From NCBI RefSeq assembly GCF_900129465.1, contig NZ_FSRA01000001.1:2358482-2422481 (forward strand): a DNA stretch of 64,000 nt, in the 5' to 3' direction. Positions 9,549-18,857 of the stretch are shown here, one piece after another. The notes beneath the pieces are model-generated. The model was not told the DNA's origin. It did no database searches and worked only from the letters and a program-made list of their open reading frames with translations. Position 1 is the stretch's first letter. The number at the start of each line of letters is the position of its first letter. The DNA is from Chitinophaga niabensis (lineage in GTDB: Bacteria; Bacteroidota; Bacteroidia; Chitinophagales; Chitinophagaceae). The position numbers and the translations under genes are program-made.

Positions 9549-10124
9549 TTAATAATCAGTTCTTTTCTTCTTTCCTGCACCCTGTTCATGTGGTAAAGGG
9601 GCTGCATTGGCAGGCCTGCGGTTCCCCATTACGGAGTTACTCAGCTCTCCCCGCTCATAGGTTTCCTTTAACATTACACCCTCTTCATCATAGATCCTCC
9701 ACTCTCCCTGGCGTACGGAATTACCTTTACGTGTTACCTCCGTAAGTTTCTCTTCCTGTGTTACAGGATCTATCACCATAATGGTATCTTTCTGCCCTTC
9801 AATATCTGTGGCTACCATCATGCCTATGGCACTGATCTTACCATCCGGGTAAAAGTATTTGCAAAGGCCATCGAGGGTACCGTTCTTAAATGTTTCTTCC
9901 GCCAGCAGATCTCCATTAATGGTGTACTTTTTCCAGATCCCTTCTTTACGGTCATTTTTATAAACACCTTCCCAGCTGAAACCAGGCTCTCCGCGAATGG
10001 ATTCAACCTGCTCTATCCATGGACCCTGCTTACGTTTTTTGGCATCTGTCTGGTTGGTCGCTTCCTGGGCGGAAACGATGAGTGTTGTGCATGCGAGTAT
10101 GATAAGCAAACTAAGTTGTTTCAC
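9549..10124 (-). CDS. Exported MORN-repeat / YwqK-like protein
   Basis: A 191-residue protein with a signal peptide (cleavage after VSAQ, near residue 20). The body carries MORN/YwqK-type repeats, visible as G-x-W-x2-Y and F-x-N-G-x-x-D-G motifs (KEGIWKKYTINGDL, KNGTLDGLCKYFYPDGK, RQGEWRIYDEEG). Such repeats form beta-hairpin sheets on the envelope; database names calling them YwqK antitoxins do not imply toxin-antitoxin function. The C-terminal tail is basic (AGKKKRTDY). No toxin gene is adjacent. Function unknown; the exported repeat protein call is firm. Confidence 0.75.
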   Translation of the reverse strand: MKQLSLLIILACTTLIVSAQEATNQTDAKKRKQGPWIEQVESIRGEPGFSWEGVYKNDRKEGIWKKYTINGDLLAEETFKNGTLDGLCKYFYPDGKISAIGMMVATDIEGQKDTIMVIDPVTQEEKLTEVTRKGNSVRQGEWRIYDEEGVMLKETYERGELSNSVMGNRRPANAAPLPHEQGAGKKKRTDY

Positions 10125-10192
10125 AGGAATTCAGGATTTTATGGTTGTTAATTCTATTCACAATGTAAGTTTTTTTCCGGCATAAAGCAAGA

Positions 10193-10218
10193 AAGGAGCC
10201 CGTTTTTGCGGACTCCTT
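10193..10218 (-). terminator. Terminator of the DUF4382 lipoprotein gene
   Basis: Stem of 6 bp plus 3 bp with one mismatch (10193-10202 with 10209-10218), loop of six. On the minus strand it is followed by a T-rich tract and lies about 25 nt after the stop at 10242. Confidence 0.7.
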
Positions 10219-10241
10219 CTTTAACGTTATAAGGCTTTCAA

Positions 10242-11135
10242 TTATTTCTTTACGGTGATGGTAGGCACCTTTGTTTCTTTCGCTCTTTCTACTTTCACAT
10301 CGGCAATGGTAGTATCTCTGTAACCATTACCTGCATTTACAAATACGCTGTAAGTACCTGGTTTCAACCCGCGCACTTTGTATTCACCATCTCTGCCCGG
10401 AATAGCATACAGGGAATCGAGATTGTTGTATACGGTGATAATGGATTGTGCATCTTTCGGTAATACTTTACCGGACACTGCACCTGTTTGCTTAACGGTC
10501 CATACATGGATCACCGGTTTGAGGATGAAGGTACCTCTGCTCACCTGGATGATAGAACGTTGTACGTCAAAGTCCAGCCAGAGCTGCAGGTTATCAGGAG
10601 AGATCTGATCCCACTCGTTATGCCTTACTTTGATCACCAGTTTTACCTGGCCGTTCACTGAACGCAGCGGATAAGAAATACTGTCCTTCACTAATGAGTT
10701 GTTAGTACCTAATGTAATGCGGATCTTTTCTATACGGCCTTTACGGATGGTGCCGGTAGCGAGGTTGGTATCTACGCCGTTACGCAGTTGCAGCAGGTCA
10801 TATACACCCGGGCGGATACCTAAAGAATCCCATACTTCGCAATCATCATCGTTATCGCGGCGGTCTTCCCACCAGCCACAACGGTCGCGGTCATCCCAGC
10901 GGTCGTCGTCTTTATCTTTGGCGCAGGTATCGATCAATACTTCTACTTTCCTGATATCGATATTTACTTTGTCAAAAAGGCCGGGGTCGTCTGTGAGCAG
11001 AAGGCTTACTCTTTGCTGGCCTGGGGGAATGGCTGCAGGTTCCGAAGAACTGTCTTTGTTACATGCATAAATGATAACGGAGAGGGTGCCCAAAAGCAAT
11101 ACAGGCAGGCCCACCTTGCGGAACATGTTTTTCAT
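10242..11135 (-). CDS. DUF4382 domain lipoprotein with an Asp/Arg-rich insert
   Basis: A 297-residue exported lipoprotein: lipobox IIYAC (Cys25), then a DUF4382 domain (residues about 40-205; VSLLLTDDPG...VNIDIRKVEV start) and a C-terminal CarboxypepD-reg/Ig-like module (GAVSGKVLPKDAQSII... KVRGLKPGTYSVFV). Between strands of the DUF4382 domain, residues about 75-103, lies a low-complexity insert made of Asp, Arg, Trp and three Cys. Its regular Asp spacing suggests a divalent-metal (calcium) binding loop, but this is inference. The protein probably sits on the cell surface. Single-gene transcript with its own terminator. Confidence 0.8.
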   Translation of the reverse strand: MKNMFRKVGLPVLLLGTLSVIIYACNKDSSSEPAAIPPGQQRVSLLLTDDPGLFDKVNIDIRKVEVLIDTCAKDKDDDRWDDRDRCGWWEDRRDNDDDCEVWDSLGIRPGVYDLLQLRNGVDTNLATGTIRKGRIEKIRITLGTNNSLVKDSISYPLRSVNGQVKLVIKVRHNEWDQISPDNLQLWLDFDVQRSIIQVSRGTFILKPVIHVWTVKQTGAVSGKVLPKDAQSIITVYNNLDSLYAIPGRDGEYKVRGLKPGTYSVFVNAGNGYRDTTIADVKVERAKETKVPTITVKK

Positions 11136-11313
11136 AATAAAGAATGGTTTTAGATTAGTGATCGTTTTTCAACCTTATATGGATACTGATAACAGAACGC
11201 CTGCCGCAAATTCTTATTGCCCACTGTTGGTTAGATATGGTCTTTCTTCAAAAGTTTAATCCACGCAAAAAAATATTTTCGCATGGTGAAATAACAGCAA
11301 TCTTCGTTCCAAA

Positions 11314-13281
11314 TTACCTGGACTGCATCTTAAGGATGCTGGCACCAAGCGGTGGGAGGCGTAACAGCAGATCGTATGGCTGGCCATACTTACCGGGCCG
11401 GGGTTTAAGGGTACCGGTGTTCACTACATTACTGCCATAAAAAACAGCAGCATCGCTATTGAGCACCTCTTTAAATGAATTCTTCCAGGGAATAGCCACA
11501 GGATAGTCTTCCCGTGGTACAGGGGTCATGTTAAGGGCAATGAGGATCACCTCCCCTTCCGGGCTTTTGCGGGCATAGATCAGCACACTGTTTTCATGAT
11601 CGTTTGCATTGATCCATTCAAAAGTGTTAATGTCGAACTGGGTTTCGTACAATATGGGTTCACTGGTATATAACTTGTTCAATGCTTTCACATACTGCTG
11701 CAAACCCTCATGGGTCTTGTGTTTCAGCAGGTCCCAACTCAGTTCAGACTTGTAATTCCATTCTTTGGTATCCGCAATTTCGTCGCCCATGAATAACAAC
11801 TTGGTGCCGGGATGGGTGAACATATAACTATACATTAACCGGAGGTTGGCAAACTGCTGCCAGTCGTCTCCCGGCATTTTATAGATCATGGGGCTTTTAC
11901 CGTGTACTACTTCATCATGACTGAGCGGCAACATGAAGTTTTCACTGAAAGTATACATGATACTGAAAGTGATCTGGTTATGGTACCATTTACGGAAGTA
12001 GGGATCTTTCTTAAAGTAATCCAGGGTGTCGTTCATCCAACCCATCATCCATTTCATACCAAAGCCAAGGCCACCCATGAAAACGGGGCGGGATACGCCG
12101 TAAAAGGAAGTGGATTCTTCTGCGATGGTCTGCACATCCGGGAAGCGGGAATAGATCGTGCTGTTCATTTCTTTGAGGAAAGAGATGGCTTCCAGGTTTT
12201 CATTGCCCCCCTGTTCATTAGGCTCCCACTGACCGGCTTTGCGCGAATAATCCAGGTGAATCATAGAAGCTACGGCATCTACCCTTAAACCATCTATATG
12301 GAATTTATCCAGCCAGAACAAGGCATTGCTGAGCAGGAAAGACCTTACTTCGTTGCGGGCATAGTTGAAAACATAGCTGTTCCAGTCAGGATGAAACCCT
12401 TTCCGCATATCCGCATACTCATAAGTATGGGTACCATCAAAGCGATAAAGGCCATGATCATCATAGGGAAAATGAGAAGGTACCCAATCCAGGATCACCC
12501 CTATCCCTGCATGATGGAAAGCATCCACCAATGCCATGAATTCCTGCGGGGTACCGTAACGGGCGGTAGGCGCATAAAAACCGGTAAGCTGGTAACCCCA
12601 GGAACCATCAAAGGGATGTTCCATTACAGGCATGAATTCCACATGGGTAAAACCCATTTCCTTCACATAAGGTACCAGCATGGCCCCTATTTCCTTATAA
12701 GAATAGAATACTTCGTGGTTGTTGGCATCGGGCCTGCGCCAGGAACCCAGGTGCATTTCATATACAGAGAAAGGGCTTTTGAGACTGTTCTTTTTGCCGC
12801 GGGACTTCATCCAGGCGGCATCTTTCCATTTATATTCCAGGTTGCTGACTACAGAAGCGGTTTTAGGTCTTAGCTCCCATCTGTTGGCGTAAGGGTCTCC
12901 TTTCCGGAGCTCCTCACCTGAGTTGGAACGAATGAAGTACTTATAAAGCTGATCTTCTTTAATACCGGGCAGAAAGCCTTCCCAGATACCGGATTTATCC
13001 CACCTGGGCAAGAGGGTATGGCTGTAGGTGTTCCATTCATTGAAGTCGCCGATCACGGAAACATAGGCAGCATTTGGTGCCCAAACGGCAAAGTAAGTAC
13101 CTGCCACCCCTTCGTAGGTAACGGTGTGGGAACCAAACTTTTCGTATAATCTGTCGTGGGAACCTTCCTGGAATAACTGGATGTCCTTTGCGGAAAACAA
13201 CGAGAACGATTCTACGGGTTTAAGCTTGCGGAAGGGCTCTTCATCAAGTGGAATGCTATTTTTCTTTTGTTGGGTCGCCAT
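11314..13281 (-). CDS. glgB: 1,4-alpha-glucan branching enzyme
   Basis: A 655-residue GH13 branching enzyme that cuts alpha-1,4 glucan chains and re-attaches them as alpha-1,6 branches in glycogen. An N-terminal CBM48 domain (GTYFAVWAPNAAYVSVIGDFNEW) precedes the TIM barrel. Catalytic motifs are visible: nucleophile Asp in GLRVDAVASM, acid Glu in AEESTSFYG, and the stabilising Asp in LSHDEVVHGK. An all-beta C-terminal domain closes the protein. Length matches the short bacterial GlgB class. No other glycogen genes are adjacent, so it works with enzymes coded elsewhere. Confidence 0.96.
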   Translation of the reverse strand: MATQQKKNSIPLDEEPFRKLKPVESFSLFSAKDIQLFQEGSHDRLYEKFGSHTVTYEGVAGTYFAVWAPNAAYVSVIGDFNEWNTYSHTLLPRWDKSGIWEGFLPGIKEDQLYKYFIRSNSGEELRKGDPYANRWELRPKTASVVSNLEYKWKDAAWMKSRGKKNSLKSPFSVYEMHLGSWRRPDANNHEVFYSYKEIGAMLVPYVKEMGFTHVEFMPVMEHPFDGSWGYQLTGFYAPTARYGTPQEFMALVDAFHHAGIGVILDWVPSHFPYDDHGLYRFDGTHTYEYADMRKGFHPDWNSYVFNYARNEVRSFLLSNALFWLDKFHIDGLRVDAVASMIHLDYSRKAGQWEPNEQGGNENLEAISFLKEMNSTIYSRFPDVQTIAEESTSFYGVSRPVFMGGLGFGMKWMMGWMNDTLDYFKKDPYFRKWYHNQITFSIMYTFSENFMLPLSHDEVVHGKSPMIYKMPGDDWQQFANLRLMYSYMFTHPGTKLLFMGDEIADTKEWNYKSELSWDLLKHKTHEGLQQYVKALNKLYTSEPILYETQFDINTFEWINANDHENSVLIYARKSPEGEVILIALNMTPVPREDYPVAIPWKNSFKEVLNSDAAVFYGSNVVNTGTLKPRPGKYGQPYDLLLRLPPLGASILKMQSR

Positions 13282-13318
13282 ACCTTGCTGTAACAGCTAT
13301 TTTTTACAAGATAAAAAA

Positions 13319-13346
13319 TAACCCGCAAACAAACGCCTGCGGGTTA
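13319..13346 (-). terminator. Terminator of the DEAD-box helicase gene
   Basis: Perfect 9-bp stem (13319-13327 with 13338-13346) with a 10-nt loop, followed on the minus strand by a TTTTTTATC tract. It ends the rimO-helicase transcript before glgB. Confidence 0.85.
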
Positions 13347-13371
13347 AATTAATTATCAGAATAAAAACTGA

Positions 13372-15159
13372 TTAACGTTTGCCACGGTATCCACCGCTAC
13401 TTCCGCTACCACTTTTGGAAAACTCCCTGCGTTGACGGAATCCGCCATCTTCGCTACCGGACCAGCTTCTCTTACGATCGCCACCGCCGCCATAGGAGCG
13501 GTTGCCACCTGGCCTTCCGCCGCCACCAGCACGTTTGTCTCCATCCTGGGAAGTTTCGATCCTAACGGAGCGCCCGTTATGTTCTACCTTCTTGAAGCTC
13601 TGCTGTACCTTTTCCACCACTTCGTTCTCTACTTCAAAGAAGGAGTAAACGCCTTTCAGGTCGATACGGCCGATGGAGTTACCACGCAGGCCGGTGCTGT
13701 CGCAAATGAAACGCAGCATATCGCCACGGGTGAAGTTATCTACAGAACCCAGGTTGATGAACAGGCGGGTAAACTTGCTGTTACCGCTGCCACGGGAGAA
13801 CGTTCCCCTGTCTTCGCCACGGCGTTCTTCCTTCACGTTCAGGTCTACTGCATCCTGGTAGTACTCCAGGAATTCATTGAATTCCAGGGAAGCAAAACGG
13901 CGGATCAGCTCTTCTTTGGTGAGGTCTGCAAACTCTTCGTATATACGGCCCAGGTATGGGTCTATCTGTTCTTCGTTCACTACCACGTTGTGCACTTTAT
14001 GCACCATGGCAAAGAGTTGTTTTTCGCATACGGCAAATCCATCGGGCACTTCTGCTTTGATGAACTTTTTGTTGCCGAGTACGCGTTCTATCTGACGGAT
14101 CTTACCGATATCGCGGGCACCAATGATGGCAATGGATACACCGGAACGGCCAGCGCGGGCAGTACGGCCGCTTCTGTGGGTGTAGTTCTCTACATCATCC
14201 GGCAGATCGTAATTAATTACGTGCGTTACGTTATCCACGTCGATACCGCGGGCAGCCACGTCTGTAGCTACCAGCATCTGGATGGATTTATCACGGAAGC
14301 GTTTCATTACTTTATCCCTTTGCTGCTGGGTAAGATCGCCATGCAGTGCATCGGCGTTATAACCATCCCGTATGAGGGATTCAGCGATCTCCTGTGATTC
14401 AATCTTGGTGCGGGTGAAGATGATACCGAAGATCTCAGGGTTGAAATCCACGATACGTTTCAGCGCAGCATATTTATCGCGCGGGCGAACCACGTAGTAT
14501 TCATGCTCAATGTTCACATTACCGGCATTCTTGCTGCCTACGGTGAGCTCAAAGGGGTCCTTCATGTATTTCTGAGCAATACGGCGAACTTCCTGTGGCA
14601 TGGTAGCAGAGAACAACCAGGTTGTTTTTTCTGCGGGGGTGTTGGAAAGAATGCTATTGATATCTTCCTGGAAACCCATGTTCAGCATTTCATCTGCTTC
14701 GTCCAGTACGGCATAACGTACATTGTCGAAGTTAACGGCACCACGGTCTATGATATCCAGCAAACGGCCCGGAGTAGCTACTACGATGTGTACGCCGCGT
14801 TTCAGTTCGCGCAGTTGCAAACCAATGCTGGTACCACCATATACGGCTACGATGCTTACATCGCCGAGGTGTTTGGAGAAGTTATTAAGATCGCTCGTGA
14901 TCTGCATGCACAGCTCACGTGTCGGGCAAAGGATCAGACCTTGCGGCTGACGTACTTTAAGATCAATGTTTTGCAGTAATGGTAAACCAAATGCGGCGGT
15001 TTTACCGGTACCGGTTTGTGCCAGGCCCACAAAATCGCGGTCTCCTCCGAGAAGGGCCGGGATTGCTTTTTCCTGGATAGGGGTTGGGGTTACAAAGCCT
15101 AAGTCTGTAACACCTTTCAGAATGTTTTCCTGAAGTCCTAATGATTCGAATGTTATCAT
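13372..15159 (-). CDS. DEAD-box ATP-dependent RNA helicase with DbpA-type RNA-binding domain
   Basis: A DEAD-box RNA helicase of 595 residues when read from the ATG at 15159, which begins MITFESLGL and sets up the Q motif; the in-frame TTG at 15207 adds an atypical 16 residues and is less likely. Motifs in order: Q motif (TPIQEKAIP), Walker A (AQTGTGKTAAFGLP), DEAD, SAT, and HRSGRTARAG. A DbpA-like RNA-binding domain lies near residues 465-540 (RLFINLGSVDNF). The C-terminal 60 residues are a Gly/Arg/Ser-rich low-complexity tail (RGG-like), common in Bacteroidota helicases and suited to non-specific RNA binding. Likely role: ribosome assembly or cold adaptation. It follows rimO by 68 nt and may be co-transcribed. 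Confidence 0.94.
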   Translation of the reverse strand: MITFESLGLQENILKGVTDLGFVTPTPIQEKAIPALLGGDRDFVGLAQTGTGKTAAFGLPLLQNIDLKVRQPQGLILCPTRELCMQITSDLNNFSKHLGDVSIVAVYGGTSIGLQLRELKRGVHIVVATPGRLLDIIDRGAVNFDNVRYAVLDEADEMLNMGFQEDINSILSNTPAEKTTWLFSATMPQEVRRIAQKYMKDPFELTVGSKNAGNVNIEHEYYVVRPRDKYAALKRIVDFNPEIFGIIFTRTKIESQEIAESLIRDGYNADALHGDLTQQQRDKVMKRFRDKSIQMLVATDVAARGIDVDNVTHVINYDLPDDVENYTHRSGRTARAGRSGVSIAIIGARDIGKIRQIERVLGNKKFIKAEVPDGFAVCEKQLFAMVHKVHNVVVNEEQIDPYLGRIYEEFADLTKEELIRRFASLEFNEFLEYYQDAVDLNVKEERRGEDRGTFSRGSGNSKFTRLFINLGSVDNFTRGDMLRFICDSTGLRGNSIGRIDLKGVYSFFEVENEVVEKVQQSFKKVEHNGRSVRIETSQDGDKRAGGGGRPGGNRSYGGGGDRKRSWSGSEDGGFRQRREFSKSGSGSSGGYRGKR

Positions 15160-15227
15160 CTGTTTGTTGTGTTGGCCCGCTTGTTTTTTAACAGGCCGGG
15201 TGATCAATTAGCCGGTCTTCAATTAGT

Positions 15228-16571
15228 TTAAACCAGCTCTCCTTCCAGGTCGTAGTCGAACGCCCTGGTTATTTTAACCTGTACAAAATCTCCGGGTTTC
15301 AACTTTCTGTCCGTGTTAATGATCACCTCATTATCCACCTCAACTGAATCGAACTCCGTACGGCCCAGGTATCGGCCGGCTTCTTTTTTATCTATTATTA
15401 CTTTAAATACTTTTCCTACCATCTCCTGGTTCTTTTCCAGGGAGATCTCCTGCTGCGTTTCCATAATGTCCTGCGCGCGGCGCTCTTTCTCTTCTGCAGG
15501 AATATCATCCACCAGGTCATATGCGGAAGTACCTTCCTCATGACTGTAAGTGAATACTCCTACCCTGTCAAACCGCACTTCTTCCAGGAAACGTTTTACG
15601 TCCTCCACATCTTCCAGTGTTTCTCCGGGGAAACCAGCAATGAGCGTGGTACGCAGGGCAATGCCCGGCACCTGTTCACGGATGGACGTCACCAGGTCCA
15701 GGATCTCCTTGCGGGTGATCTGGCGCTTCATAGCTTTGAGCATCGGGTCTGCAATGTGCTGCAAAGGCATATCCAGGTAATTACAGATATTATCCCTTTG
15801 CTTCATTACCTCCAGGATCTCCATCGGGAATTTGGTGGGATAGGCATAATGCAGCCTGATCCATTCCAATCCTTTCACATCAGCCAATGCATGTAACAGT
15901 TCAGGAAGACGGCGTTGTTTGTACAGGTCCAGGCCATAATAGGTAAGCTCCTGTGCAATCAGCATGATCTCCTTCACGCCACTCTTTACCAGCTTCTCCG
16001 CTTCGGCCACTAAAGCCTCAATGGGTTTTGATACGTGCTGGCCGCGCATAAGCGGGATAGCACAGAAAGAGCAGGTGCGGTTACAACCTTCGGAAATTTT
16101 CAGGTAGGCATAATGAGAAGGGGTGCTTAACAGACGCTCACCAACCAGTTCCGCTTTATAGTCCGCATCAAAACGTTTGAGGATGAGGGGTAATTCCATG
16201 GTACCAAACCAGGCATCCACACCTTCTATCTCTTTTTCAAGATCTCCGCGGTAACGTTCGCTCAGGCAACCTGTCACAAATACTTTATCCAGTTTACCAC
16301 GCTGCTTCAGGTCTACCTGTTCCAGGATGGTATTGATGGATTCTTCCTTTGCTTTATCAATGAACCCACAGGTGTTCACCACCACGATGTTATGATCGCG
16401 TTTTTCGCTTTCATGCACCACATTGATATCGTTGGCAATAAGCTGACCGCTTAACACCTCAGAATCAACCATGTTCTTTGAACAACCTAACGTAATAATA
16501 TTAACCTTGTCTTTCTTTAAAGTTCTTGTCTTCAAATAGCAATGTTTTAAATTCCCACTTTCGGCAGGCAT
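15228..16571 (-). CDS. rimO: Ribosomal protein S12 methylthiotransferase
   Basis: RimO adds a methylthio group to an aspartate of ribosomal protein S12 using two 4Fe-4S clusters and S-adenosylmethionine. Seen in order: the UPF0004 N-terminal domain (VNIITLGCSKNMVDSE, with its three cluster cysteines), the radical SAM motif CNRTCSFC, and a C-terminal TRAM domain. The ATG at 16571 gives 447 residues; a TTG at 16535 would give a start closer to the conserved region (KTRTLKKDKVN) and is the main alternative, while the GTG at 16607 is unlikely. A -7 box lies about 90 nt upstream. The gene is part of the ftsY-rimO neighbourhood conserved in Bacteroidota. Confidence 0.94.
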   Translation of the reverse strand: MPAESGNLKHCYLKTRTLKKDKVNIITLGCSKNMVDSEVLSGQLIANDINVVHESEKRDHNIVVVNTCGFIDKAKEESINTILEQVDLKQRGKLDKVFVTGCLSERYRGDLEKEIEGVDAWFGTMELPLILKRFDADYKAELVGERLLSTPSHYAYLKISEGCNRTCSFCAIPLMRGQHVSKPIEALVAEAEKLVKSGVKEIMLIAQELTYYGLDLYKQRRLPELLHALADVKGLEWIRLHYAYPTKFPMEILEVMKQRDNICNYLDMPLQHIADPMLKAMKRQITRKEILDLVTSIREQVPGIALRTTLIAGFPGETLEDVEDVKRFLEEVRFDRVGVFTYSHEEGTSAYDLVDDIPAEEKERRAQDIMETQQEISLEKNQEMVGKVFKVIIDKKEAGRYLGRTEFDSVEVDNEVIINTDRKLKPGDFVQVKITRAFDYDLEGELV

Positions 16572-16662
16572 TTGCCACGAAGACACGCAGACACGCTTTA
16601 AATACACAGCAGGCAGCTGTTTGAGTGACTATGAGTCTTAGTGGAGGACTAATGAGAAGTTG

Positions 16663-16706
16663 CAAAGTTAGTGATAAATATTGAAATTATATGTGTTCAC
16701 ACATAT
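16663..16706 (-). promoter_or_regulatory. Probable rimO promoter with an adjoining inverted repeat
   Basis: On the minus strand TAACTTTG at 16663-16670 matches the Bacteroidota -7 box TAnnTTTG. An exact 8-bp inverted repeat with a 2-nt centre (ATATGTGT, TC, ACACATAT; 16689-16706) covers the place where the upstream box should be. This arrangement would suit a repressor or activator site, but no regulator is known here. Confidence 0.5.
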
Positions 16707-16750
16707 TTAATATCCATTATCAGGGTGTTACGCGGCTTTTTAAGCCCGTT

Positions 16751-17635
16751 TTAAGCCAGATGCTTCCTGATCTCTTTCTCCGCCCGTTGCTTTGCTACCT
16801 TCCGTTTATAGTGATACCACCATTCGGGGGCCATTTTAATGAGCAGGTTATTCATGCTCCTTTTACCCATAAGATGATATAAGCCGTTCAGCTTACCGCT
16901 CAGGGTCTGATCCAATGCCCGGAGGCTCATGGCAAAGCCACCGTCCAGGTACTCCATATGATGCCAGTATCCTGCCGGCATGAACATGGTATCCCCATGT
17001 TCCAGCACAGAGGTATAACCACGGGCATACTGGAGGGCGGGGAATTTGGTTTCTGTTTCGTTGAGGCGTTCCGGCCAGTTCTCGAAGCTGGCCGCACTTT
17101 CCACGGTCAGCGGCATGCGGTAGATGAGGGTGGATTGCTGATTGTCCAGCAGCAGCACCCTTTTGCGGCCAACGAACTGGGTATGCATAATATGACTGAG
17201 GTCTATATCATAATGCATGTGCGCAATGGAGCCCGCTCCGCCTACAAAGAGCATAGGGTACCGTTTCAGGAAACCTTTTAAAAGGAAATCCGGCCAGGTA
17301 AAATCATTTACCAGCTGCGGCGCATGTTGAAAAATGTTAAAAAGGAAGATGCGCAGGCTTACCGGGCCCTGCTGGATCATATCGAGGTATTCCCCGAAAG
17401 GAATGTAGTCATCCGCCCCATTGACAAGCGTTTTGGCGCCTGCCCTCGTATTGTTATAAACCCCTACGGTCTTATCTCCTACTATTGATTTAAAGTAATC
17501 CCAGGTCCATTTATCCCGGGCAGGCCAGTCTTTAGACAATCCTGTAATGATCAAGGGTTTGCGTGGCTCGTAATATTGGGTCTTAAAGTCCTGGGCAGAT
17601 ATGTTCTCAACTCGATCTATGGATTGTATTTGCAT
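16751..17635 (-). CDS. Cupin-8 / JmjC-type Fe(II)/2-oxoglutarate oxygenase family protein
   Basis: A 294-residue cupin-like (JmjC family, cupin_8) protein. The iron triad is visible: HMHYDID near residue 137-143 supplies His and Asp, and the distal His is in GYWHHMEY near residue 222. Sequence hallmarks of the family include the N-terminal PLIITGLSKDWPA and the MFMPAGYWH segment. Family members hydroxylate proteins, or sometimes small molecules or tRNA. The target cannot be told from context, although the gene lies between ftsY and rimO. The C-terminal tail is strongly basic (YHYKRKVAKQRAEKEIRKH). Ordinary codon use and no sign of recent transfer. Confidence 0.88.
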   Translation of the reverse strand: MQIQSIDRVENISAQDFKTQYYEPRKPLIITGLSKDWPARDKWTWDYFKSIVGDKTVGVYNNTRAGAKTLVNGADDYIPFGEYLDMIQQGPVSLRIFLFNIFQHAPQLVNDFTWPDFLLKGFLKRYPMLFVGGAGSIAHMHYDIDLSHIMHTQFVGRKRVLLLDNQQSTLIYRMPLTVESAASFENWPERLNETETKFPALQYARGYTSVLEHGDTMFMPAGYWHHMEYLDGGFAMSLRALDQTLSGKLNGLYHLMGKRSMNNLLIKMAPEWWYHYKRKVAKQRAEKEIRKHLA

Positions 17636-17768
17636 AAATTTCGAATTGTTATTAAGGGTGAAACAATTGCAACATTAAAACGTAACCAAATTTAAGCAAT
17701 TGCGGGGTTAGAAGTACAGGGTGCACAAAAGGTTGATAATTATTGTATTTGTATACTTTACACAAAAT

Positions 17769-17801
17769 AAAAATGCCGGAAGTAATACTTCCGGCATTTT
17801 T
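17769..17801. terminator. Strong terminator after ftsY
   Basis: Perfect 15-bp stem (17769-17783 with 17787-17801) with a 3-nt loop and A/T tracts on both sides. It lies 18 nt past the ftsY stop on the minus strand and separates ftsY from the cupin gene. Confidence 0.9.
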
Positions 17802-17818
17802 ATATAATTATTTAATAA

Positions 17819-18781
17819 TCAGCTATTTAAACTAAACAGCGAATCCACGAATTCTACTTTATCAAAAACCTGCAGATCTTCCATTTTTTCTCCTATACCG
17901 ATATATTTTACAGGTATTTTAAACTGATTCGCAATGGCCAGCACTACACCGCCTTTAGCAGTACCATCCAGTTTGGTGATGGCGAGGGAGGTTACTTCCG
18001 TAGCGGCCGTGAACTGGCGGGCCTGCTCCAGGGCATTTTGCCCGGTAGAACCATCCAGTACCAGTAAAACTTCATGAGGCGCATCGGGGATCACTTTGTT
18101 CATCACCCTTTTGATCTTGCTAAGTTCGTCCATGAGGTGCAGTTTGTTATGCAGGCGGCCGGCTGTATCTATGATGATCACATCCACGTTCCTGGCCACA
18201 CCGCTTTGCACGGTATCAAAGGCAACAGCTGCAGGATCTGAACCCATTTGCTGTTTAACGATGGGTACGCCAGTCCTTTCACTCCAGATAGTAAGCTGGT
18301 CTACTGCGGCGGCGCGGAAGGTATCTGCGGCACCCAGCATTACGGACTTACCGGCTTTTTTAAAGTTGTAGGCCAGTTTACCAATGGTGGTGGTTTTACC
18401 TACCCCATTCACCCCTACCACCATGATCACATAGGGCTTTTTGCCTTCCGGAACATCAAAATCCTTGAATCCACCATCCGGCGCATCTACCAGGAGATTT
18501 GCAACTTCTTCTTGCAGTATCCTGTTCAATTCACTGGTATTCAGATATTTATCTTTGGCTACGCGTTCTTCGATCTTACCGATGATGCGTACGGTGGTAT
18601 CTACTCCTACGTCTGCGGCAACAAGCGCTTCTTCCAGGTTATCCAGCACTTCAGCATCTACGGTGGACTTACCAGCGATGGCGCGGCCTATTTTTGAAAG
18701 GAAGCTTTCTTTCGTTTTCTGCAAGCCCTGATCCAGACTTTCTTTCTTTTCCCGGGAAAAGAGTTTATTGAAAAAACCCAT
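17819..18781 (-). CDS. ftsY: Signal recognition particle receptor FtsY
   Basis: A 320-residue SRP GTPase that docks ribosome-nascent chain complexes at the inner membrane. It has the short basic N-terminal helix and the N domain (residues about 20-90), then the G domain: G1 VNGVGKTTTIGKLA, DTFRAAA, G3 DTAGRLHNK, G4 TKLDGTAKGG and the terminal GIGEKMEDLQ. The acidic A domain of the E. coli protein is absent, which is normal in this phylum. A -7 box at 18820-18827 gives it its own promoter, needed because a GH95 gene and a terminator separate it from the ribosomal genes that usually precede it. Confidence 0.97.
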   Translation of the reverse strand: MGFFNKLFSREKKESLDQGLQKTKESFLSKIGRAIAGKSTVDAEVLDNLEEALVAADVGVDTTVRIIGKIEERVAKDKYLNTSELNRILQEEVANLLVDAPDGGFKDFDVPEGKKPYVIMVVGVNGVGKTTTIGKLAYNFKKAGKSVMLGAADTFRAAAVDQLTIWSERTGVPIVKQQMGSDPAAVAFDTVQSGVARNVDVIIIDTAGRLHNKLHLMDELSKIKRVMNKVIPDAPHEVLLVLDGSTGQNALEQARQFTAATEVTSLAITKLDGTAKGGVVLAIANQFKIPVKYIGIGEKMEDLQVFDKVEFVDSLFSLNS

Positions 18782-18819
18782 TTAAATACATTACGGATTA
18801 GCAATTACAATTCGTGGTG

Positions 18820-18827
18820 CAAAAATA
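18820..18827 (-). promoter_or_regulatory. -7 promoter box of ftsY
   Basis: TATTTTTG on the minus strand fits TAnnTTTG and lies about 40 nt upstream of the ftsY ATG. No clear upstream TTTG box at 19-21 nt. Confidence 0.5.
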
Positions 18828-18857
18828 GGTTGTTCTGGACGAAGTATTATGTTTTGT

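Noticed and set aside
9549..10124. YwqK-like protein as a toxin-antitoxin component
   Set aside because: It is exported and has no toxin partner; the name is only inherited from a database label.
12298..12873. 191-codon plus-strand frame antisense to glgB
   Set aside because: Opposite a well-defined enzyme gene; typical shadow frame.
13432..14397. 321-codon plus-strand frame antisense to the DEAD-box helicase
   Set aside because: It lies wholly opposite the clear helicase code and has the composition of a shadow frame; no motif.
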